NCBI GenBank assembly: GCA_039881145.1 | Contig: JAYKKI010000013.1 | Location: 38,707,501 to 38,771,500, forward strand | Length of the DNA stretch: 64,000 nt | Reading direction: 5' to 3' | Source of the DNA: Druceiella hillmani | Lineage: Eukaryota; Arthropoda; Insecta; Lepidoptera; Hepialidae | Program-made: the position numbers and the translations under genes | In this document: positions 40,057 through 52,110 of the stretch, one piece after another | How positions within the stretch are numbered: the first letter of the stretch is position 1 | How the letters are laid out: every line of letters begins with the position of its first letter | The notes under the pieces: generated by a model | What the model was told of the DNA's origin: nothing | The model's database searches: none | What the model saw: only the letters and a program-made list of their open reading frames with translations

Positions 40057-41089
40057 GTTTAGTTTAAGATACAAAGAGATATAACATGCTGCATTTTATT
40101 CCAGTATACAACAATAAATTTATTTTAAAATGGAAAGTGCCAAATAAGCCGCATTCTAGAAACCTTGTGACTAAATGTTGGGGATGGCAGTGGATCTAGT
40201 ATTATCGGTTATCGAGCCCAACTCAAGTAATATTTTCTCTTCAGTTTTCCAACGGAAACTATCGTTATCAAATAGCAGAACACATGCAGACAAAAGTGTT
40301 ATACATAAGCATCAAATTAATAAGATATATAAATATTTTCAGTAAGTAGAATGCTTGCATATCCTTGTCCACGATGATTTCGGAAATTTCGAAATTTAAA
40401 TAAAAAAATGTTATTTTTTGGAAATAAATAAATTTGCGGTTTATTACTTTAAAATATTGACAGATTCATAACGAAATCGTTATATAGTATTTTGAGCTGG
40501 AATTTGTTTCAAAAATATCCGCCTGAAAAATTCGGATTCGAAATTGAAAAATATGATAAACATCTATTTTTTAGAAAATCTAAACGATCTGAATTTAGAA
40601 CGGTATCCAAATCGATTATATTTTCAAATTTCGTTTCAAATTATTTTGGAAAATTTGGCTTATACGTTTAATACGAAACAAGCCTTCTGTTTTTGTATTT
40701 CCCTATTTATGTACCGTATATAAATTAAACAATAAAATATAAAAGGCAAAAAAAAACAAGTTTGAGCATACACTTAGGCGCACAAGAACATATAAATGTA
40801 CGTACTATTTCTATTAAACTGTTTACGCATATTAGTTTTCTTCATGTAAATAATGTAATATCTACCATACATAAACAGCATTTCTAAAAACAATGAGTTG
40901 TAGAGTAATGGCTGCAGTTCTCCGTTGAAAGTGAGGTAAATTTTATTAATTATAATGTAAATTTATTCATAATTTTACTTTTAATATTTTAAGGGATGGA
41001 TGTACTTTCCGCACATGTTTTTGCCAGTTATTTTCAGGAATATCTTTAAAATGATCTTAAGTAAACATATAAAAAAAAATATTTCGGAA
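40057..41089. other. AT-rich non-coding stretch
   Basis: No supported gene. The patch 40,140-40,330 is less AT-rich but no frame in it is recognisable. Confidence 0.4.
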
Positions 41090-41775
41090 TTATTACAATT
41101 CCCCCCTTCAGTTGCCTTCTCATAAATTGCTGTATGAATAATTTGGAGTAGAGAACCCTCTCGCACGCCACTTTAGATTATTTCCCTTCAATCTTGATAG
41201 TTGTATTTTTAGCTTTAGTGGAGGTTCTATACGATACGGATGTATTTGTAGCTTTAGTGGAGGTTCTATACAATACGGATGTATTTCTCGCCCAATTTGA
41301 TATTGCTAAACTCAATGACACGATTATGTTGTATTCTGTCGGATGCTTTCCATGAGAAATCTATGAAACATAGAACGACACCTTGCTGCTTGTCTCCACA
41401 TTTTTGCCCTGGAAACTGTAGCCCAAACATAGCTTCTCTCACACCCACTCCCGTTCGAAATAAAAATTACCTGTTACTCAACTCTTCATCTCACTTTACT
41501 TTTACGTCTTCGTGGATTATGAAGGGGAATACGTCAAAACTTTAATCGTAAGGCTAATTTTTAGAAACTCTTCTCATTTTTGGAATTTCCTTTGAAGAAA
41601 ATGTGACAATGGTAAATTAAGACCAATCCTCAGGTATGTGGCCAGTAAGTAAACAAGGTTGAGTAGGTTTACCAGCATTAAAATGAGCTTGATTAACGGA
41701 ACCTGAAAGTCATCTGGACCCATGGTTTTTCGAGTTTCAGCTCAAAGTCATATTTTGAAATTTCGTCTTTTAAGA
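41090..41775 (-). pseudogene. LINE reverse-transcriptase fragment
   Basis: On the minus strand, from high to low coordinates: TMGPDD...LIKL (family KAPGPDxIPxELIK, about 41,730-41,690), TGHIPEDW (about 41,650), FIIHEDVKVK (41,520), DEELSN with FxFRTGVGVREAMF (41,475-41,425), CFIDFSWKASDRIQHNRVIE (41,372-41,310; motif A, with the catalytic Asp of CFID at codon 41,361), GEKYIRIV with NLH, and GVREGSLLQ (41,166; family GVRQGC, motif B). The YADD motif is not found. Many stops and at least two frame changes show that it is dead. It contains a 39-bp tandem duplication. The layout fits LINE families common in insects whose RT begins GTREAxF. Confidence 0.8.
41203..41286 (-). repeat. 39-bp tandem duplication inside the LINE fragment
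   Basis: GTATTT...AGCTTTAGTGGAGGTTCTAT begins at 41,203 and 41,242, with GTATTT again at 41,281. The unit is 13 codons, so KYIRIV-stop-NLH appears twice in the same frame. It arose after the copy was already dead or in the process of dying. Confidence 0.95.
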
Positions 41776-42676
41776 ACTAATGGCTATTGTTAGCAGTATT
41801 GGCAAATATCCATGTGGTATATGCTATAAAAAAAGCTCCATAGAGACTTTTTCCTGATTATGTCCAGAAGCAGCAAGCTGTCACCATATACTAGTTGATG
41901 GTAATAGCTTTTTCTGTATTTGTAAGTTTTTTCTTACTTTCAGAGTTAGTAAATTTTAATAGTATGTGTAAGTTATAATTTTATCTTAAATATCAAAAGT
42001 AATTCCGAAAGGGTATGGTAGTTTTTTCATGACTGTACGAATTTTGTGTACATATTTAGGGGCTTATAAATATAAAAGTGTATATATATTTCTATTAAAA
42101 TAACTGCAAACATTAATTTTTCACAACGCAAATAATAAATCTTTCATAGGTATTCAGAGTTTGGGCATATTTAAAAATTTGTAAGATCTGGGATAATATC
42201 TATAGTTATCTTATAAACGTTAAGTAGATTTATAAAACTCTGTCTTTTCTTAATTTTACATTAAGTACTCTTAGAATTTAGGAGGGTGAGGCGAGGGGGA
42301 ATATATTTTCCCCATATTTTTCTGTATATCTCTGAATACATGTAGCTTAAAATTATGAAAAAAAATTTTTGAGGCTATAATTATTAGCTTTTCAAGCGAT
42401 ACTCCACAAAACTAAAAATTCTGTATTAATATTTTTGAGTGTCAACTACTGATATGTGTGTATGCTAATAAGCTATAATTACTATGATAAAACTTCGAGT
42501 TTCTACATCAAGTGATTTCCAACAACCCCGAGCGGTGAGAGATCTCGGGGATTATCTTTTCAATAGACAAAATATCATGAAAATAATTGAACGTTTTAGC
42601 AGGATAAATTGTTGCTATTTGGAAAACGATTTACTGCTTTACTGCTAAATAGCAGGCAGGTTACGATACGAGCTAG
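41776..42676. other. AT-rich non-coding stretch
   Basis: No gene recognised. The first 150 bases could be further decayed LINE sequence, continuous with the fragment on the left, but I cannot match motifs there. Confidence 0.4.
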
Positions 42677-42892
42677 CCCCAAGCATCCAACCTGAGCCGT
42701 CTCAGAGCAGCTCTTAGGGCCCGTAACAACCCACTTCATAGAAAAGAGTGGTCCCTGACAGTTATCGAGAAATTATACAATAATTATAACCCGGAAAACC
42801 TCCCTCCCGTATGGTTAATGAAGGAACAAGCACAGGGAGATTACGAAATCTGTAGAGTACAACTGTTATTAAATAAAACAATATTTCAATAA
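42677..42892 (+). other. Unrecognised open frame of coding appearance
   Basis: The frame is open from just after TAG 42,674 to TAA 42,890 (71 codons). It lacks an early ATG; the only Met is in WLMKEQ. The product has mixed, protein-like composition, including LSRLRAALRARNNPLHRKEW, IEKLYNN and NPENLPPVW, and the patch is much less AT-rich than its surroundings. A possible splice acceptor, CTAAATAG or GAGCTAG, precedes it, and a weak GT (ATCTGTAGAG, 42,850) lies near the end. It could be an exon of a spliced gene or a mobile-element relic. I do not recognise the family. Confidence 0.35.
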
Positions 42893-45800
42893 TAATAATT
42901 AAATATTTAAAATCGGCAAGACAAAAAGTTGGTGTACTGCTACGAGATTGCAAATAGATATTTACGAAACGTTTCGTATCCACATTGTCAACATTACCAT
43001 GACCTTTTCAATAATGGCCCCAGGCGTTTCGTATTCAGGCGTTTCGTAAGTTCGCGTCATCCCCAAGTCGTTTACCCTTTTTCACGCTGTTGTTTTTGTC
43101 ATAATGTCACCTCATTACTTTTAACGGAGCTCAATAATTTCTTTTATGTCACGTGTCTTCCGGGTCATGTAGTTTAATGGGCTATAAAAATGTGATATCA
43201 ATCTGTTTTGTATCCATTTATTCATGAATCACGTAAACTCGTTTTGTTGTTACAATTTTCTACCAGCTAAGTGGATTTATGGCACAATCGTTCAAAAAAG
43301 CTCTTTTATGGGACTAGATTATAAATACGAATAAGTCATTACTAAATTTTGTAAAACGTCGTGGCCAATGTTCTGAAACTATTGCAATTAAACATATGAA
43401 ATATACAACGAAAATCTAAGAAGTTTAATCAGACGCCAATGGAGAGAACATTTTGTAATTAAAAGGAATTGTAATAAAAAAGTTAACCGGTAATATCGTT
43501 TAAAAAATTTAATTTTAATTTACTTCACTGTCGCGCTGCACAATCTTTTTGGAAAAACTTAAACCGTCTTTCATATCGTAGTGCAATTACTTAGCTTTAA
43601 TTCGCGTGGGTAGTAAAGCATGGGTAGTAATAAATATAAATAATACAACCTTCCAACTATAAATACGACTCGCAGCATGAATATTCTTCATATAATTAGT
43701 TTTAATTCTCTTGTATAAATACTAAAATTAAAACTTGGTTGTTTTAAGATTTAATTTCCAATCATGTATACAAAAATTCAAATATATTTGCCTTAGGTTT
43801 TACTTTGACGTATGTACACGAAAATTAGTAAATATTTATTTTAATTTTAAATTCCGGTGTTTACATTAATGTTTTCCTTACTCATATCCAATATAAAACA
43901 ATATTTTTATTTTATATGATCTGTCTTGCGTACTAGCTTATGACGTCTATAAAAAAATTAAGATTTTCTATCCGTATTGCAACTTCAAATTGTGATAACA
44001 TTGTTTGTACACCAATTATTAGTATTCAGTTGTATGGAAATATTATTTGTAAGAAAAATTATTTATTTAATTTCAGCATATCCCAGAATTTGGCAAACAA
44101 CAAGTTTATGATTAGGTAATAGTCCTGGTGAAACTAAGTTAAACAAAGCTAGGAGTTTTTGTTGAAGTGATAAGAAAACTCAACACCGGAAAATTAAATT
44201 TTCTGAATAAGAAAATAGAAAGATGACGATTTTATCATTATGAAGAGTGTAATGATGATGTATAAGACGAAAGACGAAATAAATGTCAGTGATATCTTAC
44301 CGCGCAAAAATTGAGAAAATTTAATGCCAAAGTAGATCATTCAAAAATTGAAACTATACGCCGAACGCTATTAGGTGACAATCAGTCTACGGCGTATTTT
44401 TGCAAATATTTGAAAAATTGTGCAAGCCAGTAACGAAATTCAAACATATAACAGTGATCTCAGACACCTACTTATAACAACATATATACAACCTACTTTG
44501 ATTTCCAAGGAGGTGTGTTGTAAAGTGGCACCGATGGATGGTACGTCTAACAGGATTGGCGATGATGCGTGGCTGTTGCTTGACAGAACGTTGGCCTTAT
44601 CCGAAGTAAGTTTGAGATACGAACGGAACATGGTTCTGATAATCTCTTGTAGCCATACCGTGAGGAGTTTTGCTAATCAAGACAAATTTCACGTTATTGC
44701 TAGCCCATCACTTTATTATTTAAGGACAATGTATATTTCCAGTTTAGCCGACGAGGAATTCCGTAAAAAGTTTTGACAATCCCGTCAGCGCCTCTGTCAA
44801 TTTTTTTATCACACCTTTCATTTCTGAAACTAAAACAATAAAAATTAGAATGTTACTACAAAGGTGGATATATGTCTTAGTTTTTGGGAAATTCACAATG
44901 TTTTAGGCTTGCGAAATCATCCTAAAAAATATATAGAAAAATTATATCAAAATTTTGATAGAAATATATAGAACATATCTTCGAATATTTCAACTTTTAC
45001 ACTTACCTAAAGATATGCAAAACTTTCGTAGTTATTTCATTGGAAATCCGGGTTATTGAGAATGATAACAACAACACTTACATTTCTTAATTCGAAATAT
45101 CCACAAACACCCCTGTCCATAATAAACGTGTATTTCCATATTGGTTCAAACTTATGTTTCATTTAAGATGATAAAATATGTTGTTTGTTTCTTAAGTCAA
45201 ACAGGCCTTCAATTGGTTCAACGCGCTTGTATCAATAACGCGAGCAAATATGTCGGTGAATATGTACAATAAGTTACCGCTTAAAATAAACATGCACCAG
45301 AAATGTCCCTCTTTATTAGTATAAATATTACTTTGTCAACAAGGAGTAGACTGCTAGTAGAACTGAATCAGTTTGGTAATGATATTATTAAGCTGTATTT
45401 CTATTTATTCCTTTAGGCGCGGCAAGATTATAAATTTTAGAATCCATACAAATTGCTTTCAACTTTACCGTCAATTGAATTAATCGTTTTAAATAAATCT
45501 AAAAAATATGAATATTTCTAAGGCGCTTATTCCAGCATAATAAAATTAAATTTCGTCACACGCTTAGAGCCAACAATATAAAAAAATACTAGAAAATAAT
45601 GTTTTGCTGGAAAAAGTTATCCCAGGAATTGTTTTTCTCGCTTCGGGGAATCTTTTGCCAACTGTGTCTTCCGCAAAACTCTTTTCAAAATAATAAATAG
45701 AAATATCCATAAAATTATGAGGCAGTCTTTATTACCATTATCATCCTTAAGAAAACAGATGAAATGAAAGTAGAATTTACGCGATTAGTATTCCATATTA

Positions 45801-46199
45801 TAGTATTGACACAAAGAGGTAACAATGAAGATATGAAATCAGTACAGAAAAGTACGAGCGTAATCTTTCAATTTGCAGTATTCATATAAACCGTCTTATG
45901 TTGACATTACGTAAGTAGTTTTTCAGACTTTCTTTTATCAGGTGATTTTCAATCTAAATTAAAATGTTTACGACTAAATTTTGTACGAGCCACTAACTCT
46001 TAAAACTATATTAAATGATCTTTAAGAAAAATGCCCACGACAGACAGCGAGGTTTCATTTTTGTAAATTGAAAAGTAAATAAAATATTTGTGAGGCAAAA
46101 GCTCTTATTGCTCTATAGCTCCATTAAAGATCATTCCACGAAAATTTAGTTACTTCTCCATTAATCCAATAGTTTGCTAAAATAAAAGAAATTATTGAG
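42893..46199. other. AT-rich non-coding stretch with one longer frame
   Basis: No supported gene. The 118-codon frame at 44,420-44,776 is among the longest in the window and has mixed composition (VAPMDGTSNRIGDDAWLLLD, SLADEEFRKKF), but no family was recognised and its flanks give no support. CGTTTCGTA occurs three times at 42,970-43,050. Confidence 0.4.
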
Positions 46200-47480
46200 C
46201 ACCATATATATAAAGGATAATGGGACGAGGTTAGGTCAAAAAGGGCAACGTAAAAAGGGTAAGAACCCTTTCCTTACCTTCCTACGTTGGGATAAAATAA
46301 ACTTATGAAGCGGTTTGAAAAATCGGGACATTGTGAAAAAGGGTATCAAAACATTGTAAATCAAAGTAAACGTATTTTTTATTTACATATGTTTGTATAC
46401 GTTATATGTTACTTGTATAGTTACATAAATATATTGTGTTTTCCCTTTTGTCGTCGTTTCACAGAGTCAACGAAATTTAATAAAATTGATGAATTGTTTA
46501 AAGTTTTAGTTTTTTCTATTTATTTGTGATGAATCATATTTACAATAAGAATTAAAAAAAAACAATTTGTGAGCACCGTGCCAATTGTCATGTAATTTTA
46601 TTAGTTATATTTAATTTTGAAAAAGAGTTTTCCGATAGATTTTAATTTTTATTTTTTCGGTAGTAATAGAATATGATATATACAGAAGTGACTATATGGA
46701 AAAAATCTAATTTTTATTTCGATATTTAAAGGTAATTTTCTCGAAAAAGCTTGGGTTTTTTAATATTCATCAAAAATGATTTACGTTCCAAAGAGTAAAT
46801 CCTGGGGAAAAATACCCAAGGTAAAAAACGAGTAAAATGCACTCGGTGTATTCAAGGGCACATTACATTTATCAGCGATACAGTACTTTGTCGGTTCTCG
46901 GTCTAATTATTTTCGTAAAACTTTTCTGAATTGTACTGCCTCCAATTACCATTAATCGACTGGGAGCTTTCTGATAAAAAAAGTCGAATTAATTCAATCA
47001 TTACTGGGCTACAATAAAAGTGATTTAAAAACAGGAAAAGGAGCATATCAAGTTTTTTTTACTAAAAATTGAAATAAAATCTTACGCTTCATTCCTTCTT
47101 ACTAAAGTATTGTTCTCACGAAATAATTAGGAATTAATTAATAATGGTTCCTACCTCACTCCCTATTTTAGTTCTGCTTTTATTTATTTTTTTTTCATTG
47201 CGAAACAATGAAAAAAAACGCTTTTACGCTCTTTCCACATGCTATGGCTCTTTTAACCTGTAAATTTTACCATCGTCTTCTTTCATCGCCTATTTTGGAC
47301 GCACTTGATAAACTAGAGAAGAGGGAAAGTAGGCTTTTTTAAAATGCAACTCGGGGAATTTAATAACGAAGAGCCAGGTCCCCCGTCTAACGAAATACCC
47401 GATTAACTAAATATATTCTTCAGCATCAAAATACCATAATGAGAAATTTAATTGAACCATTTCCAACGTTACCTATTACG
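46200..47480. repeat. Local duplication, copy 1
   Basis: Two parts match 50,830-52,925 in order. Part one (46,215-46,360) shares GAGGTTAGGTCAAAAAGGGCAACGTAAAA, AATAAACTTATGAAGCGGTTTGAAAAA, GTGAAAA and GGTATCAAAACA. Part two (47,270-47,460) shares ATTTTGGACGCAC, GAGGGAAAGTAGG, and TTCTTCAGCATCAAAATACC followed by GAGAAAT. The part between is more diverged. This pair is separate from the A/B segments. Confidence 0.7.
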
Positions 47481-49184
47481 TTTTGACAAAAAAACATGCA
47501 AATTTAAAATTTAATTTATGTTGGTATTTTAATTTTCAAAAAACAATTAATCGTGAATCGCTCAATTATTCGGCGGTTTTAAAAATTAAAATTGTTTATT
47601 TAAGCAAGTAATTTATGAAAAAGAGTTTTAATTTTTTTAAGAAAAATGTAAAACAGTACGATTTGGCAGTGTCCGTAAGCTTCCCTCGATAAAAGTTTTT
47701 ATGAATTTATTAAAAAAATATCTGCATTATGGACAAATAAGAAAGTGGAAAAAGAAAATTATTTTTGTGCAATTTAAAAAAATGTAACGTTTTTTACTAG
47801 ACACAAAATGATATTCTTCAGTGTGGTTAAAGTAAGATAAAAATAATAATAATATGTTTGAATTTCTATCAGTAATATATATGACAAACAAAATATTATT
47901 ATTTTTAACTTTGAAACATGTGCGAAAGGGAAAGGTTATGATTTTAAAAGAATTCGAATTCATAAAAAGATTGTGGTTACCGGCAGTGGAATATTATTGA
48001 AAATTTGGAGGATCGACGAGTAGCTTTCTGGAAAGATAATTACAGAGGATAAACCGTAATCCTGGTCTACGCTCATACTAATACGCATTGCGTATTTGTT
48101 TTTATATGTAAAGGAACGTATACTTTGATATTTAAGTAGGATGTGCTGGAAAAGAAAATACTGGGAAGAAATTGCTGAAAAATGTATACAAAAGTTTAAT
48201 GAACATAAATTGTTGGTTTAATTTTGAAAATTAACTCTTCAGTTATTTTTTCTAACTATATTGTATTGTTCGAGATGTCATTGTGAAATATCTATTACAT
48301 TCGACAACTTTTTACATTAGAATTCAAATTTCAATCACATACATTTGTAACTATATTTTCCTCATATTATACCAGTAATACGTAATTACTGGAGCATATG
48401 TACCCAATAAGCCAAAATTATAAGTCAAATCCGTTTAAAATAATAATTTTATTATTTTGTAATTTCTCAACTTAAATAATATGATAATAGTTAATAAAAG
48501 TATATTCGATAAAAATTAAAATATGAATTTGTTTAGATTTGAAAAAATCGAACATTTTTATTATATACACCATTTGGGTACTCGTCTGATTGATTGTATT
48601 CAAATGTATCATATTGCTTTTCTAATCTTTGCACAAAATTGTTTCAAACCATCGTACATTCAATTTTTTTAGAGTTTCATAACTTAAAAATATCCTTATC
48701 TTGAGAGATACGTTAATAAATACGTGAAAAAATAGGCCCCGGCCCGACCCCTTTCTCACCTTTCATTTCCAAAAGTACAGAACCTAAAATTACATAACTG
48801 AGTTTCTACCATCTCACATAAAATTTAACGTAACACAATAACAATGATTAAAGCTTATATTTTTTTCAAAAATTCACTAAATTTCTAACCCCTAGGAAAA
48901 ATATATAAGGTAAAATGGAAAATAATATAAATATTTGTAAATTAGCAGAACCAGAACCACAACGTAACCTTAAATATCTAAACTTTTATGGATATCTAGA
49001 TGTGTACGAAATTCTCGTTGTGCAAATTTTACTTCGTTTTATTCTTGCTCGCTTAGCAGTTTTTTTTAATACATTTAATTATATTTTTTCATAACACTTT
49101 TTTATATGTGTTAAATGAGGTAAATATTATTAACTTTTGTAGTGTTATATTTCCTAAATATTTTGGTATTACTTCAACAATTCC
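47481..49184. other. AT-rich non-coding stretch
   Basis: No supported gene. A GC-rich island GGCCCCGGCCCGACCCC at about 48,735 stands out, but no feature could be assigned to it. Confidence 0.4.
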
Positions 49185-49199
49185 TGTATATATATATAA

Positions 49200-49288
<89 letters not shown>

Positions 49289-49293
49289 TGTGT
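49185..49293. repeat. Compound (TA)n-(TG)n microsatellite
   Basis: TA repeats followed by about 25 TG units with one TATG interruption. The 77-codon frame across it is an artefact. Confidence 0.97.
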
Positions 49294-50829
49294 TACTTAT
49301 GGATGACTACAACTGCGGATATATTACAGGGTAACTTTTGAAGTTTTGATCCAAATATAATAAGTTTTCCCAATCTTTTGCCGGATTAGATCACTTCAAT
49401 TTACTGTCATTTAAAATTCATTGATAAAGATATTATCTATGAATAGATAACAGCTAAAAAAGGAATGCTGCAAGTAAATTATTTACAAATTCATCAAGTT
49501 CTGTACTGGGCAATTTTATCTGACTAGCAAGTTATTGAGTAACTTAATACTTTTTGTGTATCGTAATTTAAAAACCACTACTCTCTATGATTAACACGTA
49601 ACTGTACAATGGTAAAAATTGACGTGTCGCTTACAAAGACGAAGTGCGTCAATTGTTTCTGAAGTGTAACGCGGCAGTGAGTTTATTCAATATGCCCATA
49701 TTAGAAATAAGTTCAAATCTACCACAAATATTACATTTCGAATAAACCTCTAGATCTAAAATAGTAATAAAACTGGCTTTAGAGACTTTGTCTAATAACT
49801 GTCAACTTCGTATTTTAATTTACGCATCTATAGCTGACAAGACATATGAACAGAAAGTAAACGAAAAGAATGGTTATAAAGATACTAAAAATCATACATA
49901 TTGCATAAATAACTAGTATTTAGTGTATTCATTTTTTTAAATAAACTTATAAACTTTTGTAGGTCTGAGGTTTTTGTAGCAGCTCAATAAAAAAGAATTT
50001 CTTAAAGATTTATAGAATTAACAAGAAACAAAACATTGAGAAACGACGTTGTACCATCGAAGAAACTTCCAGGAAATTTTCGTAATACAGAAAACCTTTA
50101 GCATGTATTGGACTAATCATCAGTTCAGATTGACAACATGATCGTAGCAAAAACTTTCTTAAAATCGTAAAATGATCGTGATTATGATAACCAGCTATTA
50201 ATTCGTCTAACTAAAGGAAACGAACCCGGTAGAAGCAGAATTTGCGATCAGTATTCCGCATCATTGCACAAACACATACACGCACTAAAGCATATTTGAA
50301 ACCTGAAGCGAAAACTCCTCGCTTAACTTTTTAATTTACAGTCCATGTAGTTGGTATAAACTCTTTTACATCGACGTTGTAATAACTTGAAATTTGTAAA
50401 AAAAAACAATTATATTTTGTTATGAGAAACTTACAACGCTTCTAATTTTTTTGCTATCAATAAAATTATATTAAAACTCATTTAAATTATGAGAATAAAA
50501 TAATCTTTAAATAATGCGGGCCAACGTAAATTTCATCACCAACAATTCCGCTTATTTTCGCTTTTTTTAATTAACAGCTTTCGAGGGAACCTCCTGTTTC
50601 ACCCCTTGAAAAGTGATTCTTAAAACTTATTCTTATAACTGGGTCAAATTTCACCTTTTCAAGTTGAATAATTTCCGAGAAAACTACTTGCGATAAGCAA
50701 ACATCGATTCTATAATTGTTTTATTTATTATATTTTTGTATGAAACAGTAAAAAACAAAATATTTAAGAAAAAAGGAAAAACAGAATAAAACCTAATTTT
50801 TATTGCACCATTAAAATACATTCCAATAC
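49294..50829. other. AT-rich non-coding stretch
   Basis: No gene, RNA or clear repeat was recognised. Confidence 0.4.
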
Positions 50830-51406
50830 ATTTTTTGAACGCACTAAAGAGTAATGAGGCGTGGTTAGGACAAAAACGGCAGCGTAAAATGGTAAAGAGC
50901 TTGGGGGTAAAATAAACTTATGAAGCGCTTGAAAAAATAGGGGCGTTGTGAAAAGGGTTATCAAAACAGAGGAAATAAATGTGCCTATGTCTTTATCAGA
51001 AGAGCTATATAGACTATTGTATATGTTCTGTATGATTCTAAATACACAGTATTTTGATAACATTACGCTAAAATATACATTTGTATTTTTCCTCGCGACA
51101 TCGTTTACAGGGGAGATTTAGTATATTGTTTTGAATATGGAAGAGAAAGAAATATGAAATATTAAAAAAAAAAAATAACAAAAAGATCAATAAAAATTAT
51201 CAAAGAAACGCCATGCCAAGACTTTGTGAATAGTCAGCTGATTTTATTAATGACATTTCGTTTTGGAAAAATGGTATCTGGAAATTTTTACTTTTTTTCC
51301 TGGGAATAGAAAGATATAGCATAATAAAAATATTGTCGTAATCTTTTGTTAGAAAAGTGTAATTATTTATTTTCAAACTTAGAAGCGTTTTCAAATATTG
51401 AATATA

Positions 51407-51605
51407 TTTGGCGTTAATTTTGTATAAATTCATTATTCACAATAAAATGAAACTACGTGATGTAGTATTATTTCTACTTTCTTTAAGTTCTTTACCACGA
51501 CCTAGGTTTCGTTGTATTACATCTTCAGGTGAATGAAACCTAGGTCGAAGTAAAGAACTTAAAGAAAGTAGAAATAATACTACATCACGTAGTTTCATTT
51601 AATTA
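51407..51605. mobile_element. Fold-back element with 70-bp arms
   Basis: A 42-base leader (TATTGAATATATTTGGCGTT...) shared with 53,983 precedes the left arm (51,441-51,510). The right arm (51,534-51,605) is its reverse complement with about three differences over 70 bases, around a 23-base centre. Both arms carry CTACGTGATGTAGTATT, TTCTACTTTCTTTAAGTTC and the palindrome ACCTAGGT. The left arm plus centre encodes a hammerhead-like motif on the minus strand. The structure resembles the inverted terminal repeats of Penelope-like elements; no reverse transcriptase is present. Confidence 0.75.
51495..51530 (-). ncRNA. Hammerhead-ribozyme-like motif
   Basis: On the minus strand: CTGAAGA (51,528-51,522, fits CUGANGA), then TGTAATACAAC (a possible weak stem II), GAAA (51,510-51,507), then a short palindromic stem III, ACCTAGGT, ending in the GTC cleavage triplet, followed by GTGG. 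GTG can pair with the CAC just before CTGAAGA as stem I. The extra T after CTGAAGA is a departure from the canonical core, and stem II is poor here. Hammerheads of this short-stem type are known in Penelope-like elements. Activity is not implied. Confidence 0.45.
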
Positions 51606-51834
51606 TGAACTTAGAAACGATTGTCTCTTTGTATTCACGAAATACATTTTTCATTCGTAATTATGAATGTTACTCTGTATATTGAATACTTTATATTCTC
51701 CAATGGCACAGTATTAAAAGCGATTAATAAATTGGAAAAAATGGGGTTTGATCTATTGCAAGTTTGCTTTTGCAGAAATTCGAAGAAAATTTTACGCTGT
51801 ATTGATAAATGATCTGTTATTAATTTTAACAAAA

Positions 51835-52110
51835 ATTTGTATTTAAATTTATTATATTTAATTTAATAAATTAATTAATTTTGAGTTTATTAAATTTATT
51901 ATATTTCATTTAATAAATTAAAAAATTTGTATTTAATATAATAAATTAATTAATTTTGAGTTTATTAAATTTATTATATTTCATTTAATTAATTAAAAAA
52001 TTTGTATTTAATTTAGTAAATTAATTAATTTTGAGTTTATAAAAATTTATTATATTTCATTCAATAAATTAAAAAATTTGTATTTAATTTAATAAATTAA
52101 TTAATTTTTA
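51835..52110. repeat. AT-only tandem repeat, about 75-bp unit
   Basis: TTGTATTTAA-type starts at 51,837, 51,927, 52,002 and 52,078. Units contain AATTAATTAATTTTGAGTTTA and TTTATTATATTTCATTTAATAAATT. Almost free of G and C apart from the single GAG and TTC per unit. Confidence 0.92.

Noticed and set aside
44420..44776. 118-codon plus-strand frame with mixed composition
   Set aside because: No family recognised and no supporting context. A frame of this length is only slightly surprising in 64 kb searched in six frames.
47185..47222. Hairpin of T and A runs around CATTG/CAATG
   Set aside because: Mostly homopolymer pairing, as expected by chance in AT-rich DNA; no terminator role is relevant in a eukaryotic intergenic region.
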